Shown here piece after piece: positions 25,157 to 27,662 of a stretch of DNA of 27,662 bases. Below the pieces are notes generated by a model. It was not told the DNA's origin. It saw only the letters and a list, made by a program, of their open reading frames with translations, and did no database searches. The stretch covers positions 1 through 27,662 of the forward strand of contig DASCQM010000004.1 of NCBI GenBank assembly GCA_036013055.1, in the 5' to 3' direction. The DNA is from SHYR01 sp036013055 (lineage in GTDB: Bacteria; Chloroflexota; Dehalococcoidia; UBA2979). The position numbers were made by a program, and so were the translations under genes. Numbering within the stretch: the stretch's first letter is position 1; every line of letters begins with the position of its first letter.

Positions 25157-26256
25157 CGGTCGACCTCCCCGAGCACGATGTCGATCGAGCCGAGAGCCAC
25201 GACCGCATCTGGCAGCGAGGCACCCACGGCCATGTCGCGCAGCAACGAGAGATTGATCAACGAGGGCGGGCGGATGTGGAAGCGGTATGGGGCCGGGCCA
25301 CCGTCCGAGACGAGGTAGAACCCCAGCTCTCCTCGCGGCCCCTCGACGCGCGAGTAGACCTCGCCCGGCTCGGGCCGGATCGCCAGCGGGATGTCGGTCT
25401 TGTGCGCGCCGGAGGGCATATCGTCGAGCGCCTGCCGGATGATGCGGACGGACTGCCGCACCTCTTCCATGCGCACCATGAAGCGGTCGTACGAGTCGCC
25501 CTGCTGGGTGACCGGGATCTCAAAATCCATGCGGTCGTAGACGGCGTAGGGCTCGGCCTTGCGCAGGTCCCACGGCACGCCGGAAGCGCGCAACATCGGC
25601 CCGGTCAGCGACGCGTTGATCGCGTCTTCCGCGGAGATCACACCGACGCCACGGGCGCGTGCGATAAAGATCTCGTTGTCGACGATCAGTTCGTTGTACT
25701 CGTCCAGTCGATCCGGCAGCTCGTCGATCAGCGCGTTGACGGCGGGGTAGAACTCGTCCGGCGGGTCGTAGGCGACACCACCGATGCGCATGTAGTTCGT
25801 CGTCAGCCGCGCGCCGCAGGTCATCTCGAAGAGGTCGAGGATCTTCTCCCGCTCGCGGAACATGTAGAGCAGCGGCGTCTGCCACGCACCGGCGTCGCTG
25901 ACGATCTGGCCATTCGCCATCGCGTGGCTCGCGATGCGCTGCAGCTCGGCGAAGATCACGCGCAGGTAGGACGCCCGGTCGGGCACCTCGACGCCAGCGA
26001 GCTTCTCGGCGGCGAGGCAGTAGCCGAGGTTGTTCGACATCGCCGCGAGGTAGTCAGTGCGGTCGGTGAACGGAATGTTCTGGGTGTAGGTGCGCTCTTC
26101 GGCCAGCTTCTCCATCGATCGATGCAGGTACCCGACGACCATGTCGATGTCCTCGATGCGCTCGCCGTCCATGACGACGCGGATGCGGAAGACACCGTGC
26201 GTCGATGGGTGCTGAGGCCCGATATTGAGGACGTACGGCTCGGTCGCAGCGGTCAT
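25153..26256 (-). CDS. nuoD: NADH-quinone oxidoreductase subunit D
   Basis: A 367-residue 49-kDa-type subunit lining the quinone site. It has GPQHPSTHGVFR with the quinone-contacting His20, and Tyr69 in TDYLAAMSNN, the counterpart of the second quinone ligand. Further signatures are GAWQTPLLYMFREREKILDLFE, TTNYMRIGG, MVRMEEVRQSVRII, RVEGPRGELGFYLVSDG, RPPSLINL and the C-terminal SIDIVLGEVDR. It is not fused to NuoC. The ATG overlaps the nuoC stop (ATGA). Confidence 0.97.
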   Translation of the reverse strand: MTAATEPYVLNIGPQHPSTHGVFRIRVVMDGERIEDIDMVVGYLHRSMEKLAEERTYTQNIPFTDRTDYLAAMSNNLGYCLAAEKLAGVEVPDRASYLRVIFAELQRIASHAMANGQIVSDAGAWQTPLLYMFREREKILDLFEMTCGARLTTNYMRIGGVAYDPPDEFYPAVNALIDELPDRLDEYNELIVDNEIFIARARGVGVISAEDAINASLTGPMLRASGVPWDLRKAEPYAVYDRMDFEIPVTQQGDSYDRFMVRMEEVRQSVRIIRQALDDMPSGAHKTDIPLAIRPEPGEVYSRVEGPRGELGFYLVSDGGPAPYRFHIRPPSLINLSLLRDMAVGASLPDAVVALGSIDIVLGEVDR

Positions 26257-26768
26257 CGGACGGGCTGCTCCGGGTTCTCGTACGGAAAGCCCGGCAGACC
26301 CGGGTGGTGCCCCTGCACCTGCAGGAAGTCCTTGCGCAGCGGGAATCCGGGATAGCCCTCCCAGAGGAAGAGCCGCCGCAGGTCCGGGTGGCCGTCGAAG
26401 CTGATACCCATCAGGTCGTAGACCTCGCGCTCCTGGAGCAGCGCGCCGCGGTAGACGCCGTAGACGCTGGGCAGGGACGGCTCGTCGCGGTCGTCGACGA
26501 TCGCCTTGACGACGATCTGGTGGTTCTGGTCGAGCGATTGCAGGTGATAGACGACCTCGAATCGGTCGCTGCGGTCGACCGCGCAGAGGTTCGAGAGCTG
26601 CGCGGCATCGAGGTCGGCGTCGTCGTGCAGCCAGCGCAGGGCATCCTCAATGCGGTTCGGCGCAACCTCAACCCACTCGTCGGTCGAAGCGGCGACGGCA
26701 CCCTCAACCCCCTCGGCGAGGCGGCGGGCGACATCGTGGCCCTCGAGCTGGCGCGATCCTCGCGGCAA
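26253..26768 (-). CDS. nuoC: NADH-quinone oxidoreductase subunit C
   Basis: A 171-residue 30-kDa-type subunit of the connecting module. The C-terminal half is typical: EREVYDLMGISFDGHPDLRR followed by LFLWEGYPGFPLRKDF. The start is a TTG at 26768, one base beyond the nuoA stop; no ATG or GTG gives a suitable length. A GGAG about 10 bases upstream may serve it. There is no room for nuoB, which usually lies between A and C. Confidence 0.94.
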   Translation of the reverse strand: MPRGSRQLEGHDVARRLAEGVEGAVAASTDEWVEVAPNRIEDALRWLHDDADLDAAQLSNLCAVDRSDRFEVVYHLQSLDQNHQIVVKAIVDDRDEPSLPSVYGVYRGALLQEREVYDLMGISFDGHPDLRRLFLWEGYPGFPLRKDFLQVQGHHPGLPGFPYENPEQPVR

Positions 26769-26769
26769 G

Positions 26770-27144
26770 TTAGCGCCACTCCAGCGCGCGACGTCGCCAG
26801 GCGTAGGCCAGCCCGAAGGCCAGCACGCTGATAAAGACGACGGCCTTCACGAGCGAGCCGAGGTCCAGCTCGGCGTGTCGTACCGCCCACGGGTAGAGGA
26901 AGATCACCTCGACGTCGAAGATCACGAAGCCGATCGCGAAGAGGTAATAGCGGGCGTTGAACTGACCCCACGCCGTCCCCTCGCTCTCAACGCCACACTC
27001 GTACGTCGCGTTCTTCACCGGGTCGGGGTGTTCGGGGCGGATGCGCAGGCGGTAGAAGAGCTGCGAGGCGATAAGCGGCAGCGCGGGAAACGCGAGCGCG
27101 AACAGGAGCAGGAACGCGATCCGCCCGTATTCTTCAGTGATCAC
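26770..27144 (-). CDS. nuoA: NADH-quinone oxidoreductase subunit A
   Basis: A 124-residue, three-helix membrane subunit. I chose GTG 27144 because GAGGGGA lies 6 bases upstream and the protein then begins with the normal first helix (MITEEYGRIAFLLLFALAF); longer readings add basic, non-family residues. Family marks: KNATYECGVESEGTAWGQFN with the conserved loop Cys, RYYLFAIGFVIFDVEVIFLYPWA. It is the first gene of the operon, behind a promoter at about 27225-27253. Confidence 0.95.
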   Translation of the reverse strand: MITEEYGRIAFLLLFALAFPALPLIASQLFYRLRIRPEHPDPVKNATYECGVESEGTAWGQFNARYYLFAIGFVIFDVEVIFLYPWAVRHAELDLGSLVKAVVFISVLAFGLAYAWRRRALEWR

Positions 27145-27190
27145 GAGATGTCCCCTCACGGCCTGAACGCGGCGGCCAGCGAACGCTCGC

Positions 27191-27201
27191 GACCTTAGGT
27201 C
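27191..27201. repeat. Short inverted repeat GACCT-T-AGGTC in the nuo 5' leader
   Basis: A perfect 5-1-5 inverted repeat about 20 bases downstream of the predicted nuo transcription start, within the roughly 75-base leader of nuoA. It could be an operator, or chance. Confidence 0.25.
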
Positions 27202-27224
27202 AACATGAATCTGAAATCGTCGCG

Positions 27225-27253
27225 ACACTAGCACGGGGTATGACTGGGTTCAA
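27225..27253 (-). promoter_or_regulatory. Candidate nuo operon promoter
   Basis: Reading leftward, TTGAAC (27253-27248), a 17-base spacer and TAGTGT (27230-27225). The -35 matches 4-5 of 6 consensus positions; the -10 has the TA...T frame. The predicted leader is about 75 bases and leads to the nuoA ribosome site. Confidence 0.5.
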
Positions 27254-27261
27254 CGAATCGC

Positions 27262-27289
27262 CGGGAGCGGCGAGCGCTCGCCCCTCCCG
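27262..27289. promoter_or_regulatory. 28-bp imperfect palindrome in the nuoA-DUF35 gap
   Basis: CGGGAG, C/C mismatch, then the perfect palindrome GGCGAGCGCTCGCC, then CTCCCG; the centre is at 27275/27276. It begins 9 bases upstream of the nuo -35, a position suited to an activator or a shared divergent operator. The rest of the 375-base gap holds a minor GGGTC-TTCT-GACCC hairpin (27383-27396) and no gene I can support. Confidence 0.45.
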
Positions 27290-27519
27290 CGCCACACGAC
27301 GGCCCGCGATGTTGACCGCCCAGTCAGGGCCAGCGTAGAGTTCGCGGCGGTCGCGACAGCGACGCGCGAACCAGGCCTCTGTGGGTCTTCTGACCCGCTG
27401 CTTCGATCTAGCAATGCTCCCCAAGAGCTTGCCGATAGGCTCGGTCGCCGTTGCTGCGCTGCCTCCCCACGGTGCTCCAGGGGGACCGTTTCACGGAGCG
27501 CGAAGTAGAGGAAGCGCCG

Positions 27520-27662
27520 TTGGCCGACTACAACAAGCCGATTCCGAATCCCGACCCGTTCGTCTCCAAGCCTTATTGGGACGGCGGCAAAGAGGGCAAG
27601 CTGATGCTCCCCCGTTGCACCACGTGCAACAAGGTGCATTTCTATCCCCGCACCATCTGCCC
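27520..27662 (+). CDS. Zn-ribbon/OB-fold (DUF35 type) protein, N-terminal part (cut by window edge)
   Basis: The first 47 codons, open to the window edge. I chose TTG 27520: AGAGGA at 27507-27512 precedes it and the protein begins MADYNKPIPNPDPFVSKPYW, the usual DUF35 start; a GTG at 27472 would add 16 atypical residues. The rubredoxin-like zinc ribbon starts as C-T-T-C, then VHFYPRTICP brings the third Cys. Family members pair with thiolases or act as accessory acyl-CoA/polyketide-binding subunits, often in lipid or sterol-type catabolism and archaeal mevalonate pathways. The partner gene would lie beyond the window. Divergent from nuoA. Confidence 0.85.
   Translation, partial: MADYNKPIPNPDPFVSKPYWDGGKEGKLMLPRCTTCNKVHFYPRTIC

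Noticed and set aside
27250..27519. tRNA gene in the nuoA-DUF35 gap
   Set aside because: A GGTTCAA-like stretch at 27247-27253 lacks matching acceptor, D and anticodon arms, and fits better as the reverse complement of a -35 element.

Overview
The window is a high-G+C, densely packed bacterial chromosome segment, roughly two thirds G+C by eye. The mix of genes points to Chloroflexota, possibly a Dehalococcoidia/SAR202-like or Thermomicrobia-like lineage. That mix is a CBS-less GuaB3-type IMP dehydrogenase paralogue, a NIPSNAP gene, a Zn-ribbon/OB-fold DUF35 gene, an archaeal/spirochaete-like MetRS, a PspC-polyprenyl synthase fusion and a compact nuo cluster. The taxonomic call is inference; no rRNA gene is present. 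I see no tRNA, rRNA, CRISPR array, insertion sequence or prophage.

Left part (1-8333). A minus-strand block reads rel (ppGpp synthetase/hydrolase), a NIPSNAP gene coupled to rel by a 4-base overlap, a frame-disrupted AHSA1/SRPBCC gene, and the 5' end of comM/yifB, which runs off the left edge. Divergent from rel are hisS, a frame-disrupted Asp-box (BNR) beta-propeller gene, prfA (release factor 1) and prmC, which methylates release factors.

Middle (8330-17640). guaB3 on the minus strand is divergent from a plus-strand operon of metG, tatD and a PspC-polyprenyl diphosphate synthase fusion, joined by 4-base overlaps. The guaB3-metG gap holds two tandem hairpins and a direct repeat nested in an inverted repeat. 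Convergent with that operon is a minus-strand set in transcription order ybeY, dnaX, recR, a 72-residue membrane protein, and recO: rRNA maturation, the clamp loader and RecFOR-pathway repair.

Right part (17679-27662). A minus-strand respiratory complex I operon runs nuoA, C, D, H, J, K, a 62-residue small ORF, L, M, N, with genes touching or overlapping. It encodes the membrane arm plus NuoC/NuoD but none of the iron-sulfur or flavin subunits (B, E, F, G, I). Divergent from nuoA, at the right edge, is the start of a DUF35-type Zn-ribbon/OB-fold gene. The gap between them has a reasonable nuo promoter and a 28-bp imperfect palindrome.

Two themes recur. Several housekeeping genes (comM, rel, prfA, metG, ybeY) have a TANNNT -10-like hexamer 6-9 bases before the start codon and little Shine-Dalgarno sequence, as expected for leaderless or near-leaderless mRNAs. 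Two accessory genes (AHSA1 and BNR) are each broken by an apparent single-base deletion. I found no convincing wholly new system. The most unusual items are the PspC-prenyl synthase fusion, the Fe-S-less nuo cluster with its embedded small ORF and extended NuoH, the guaB3 leader hairpins, and the altered signature motifs in MetRS, PrmC and DnaX.
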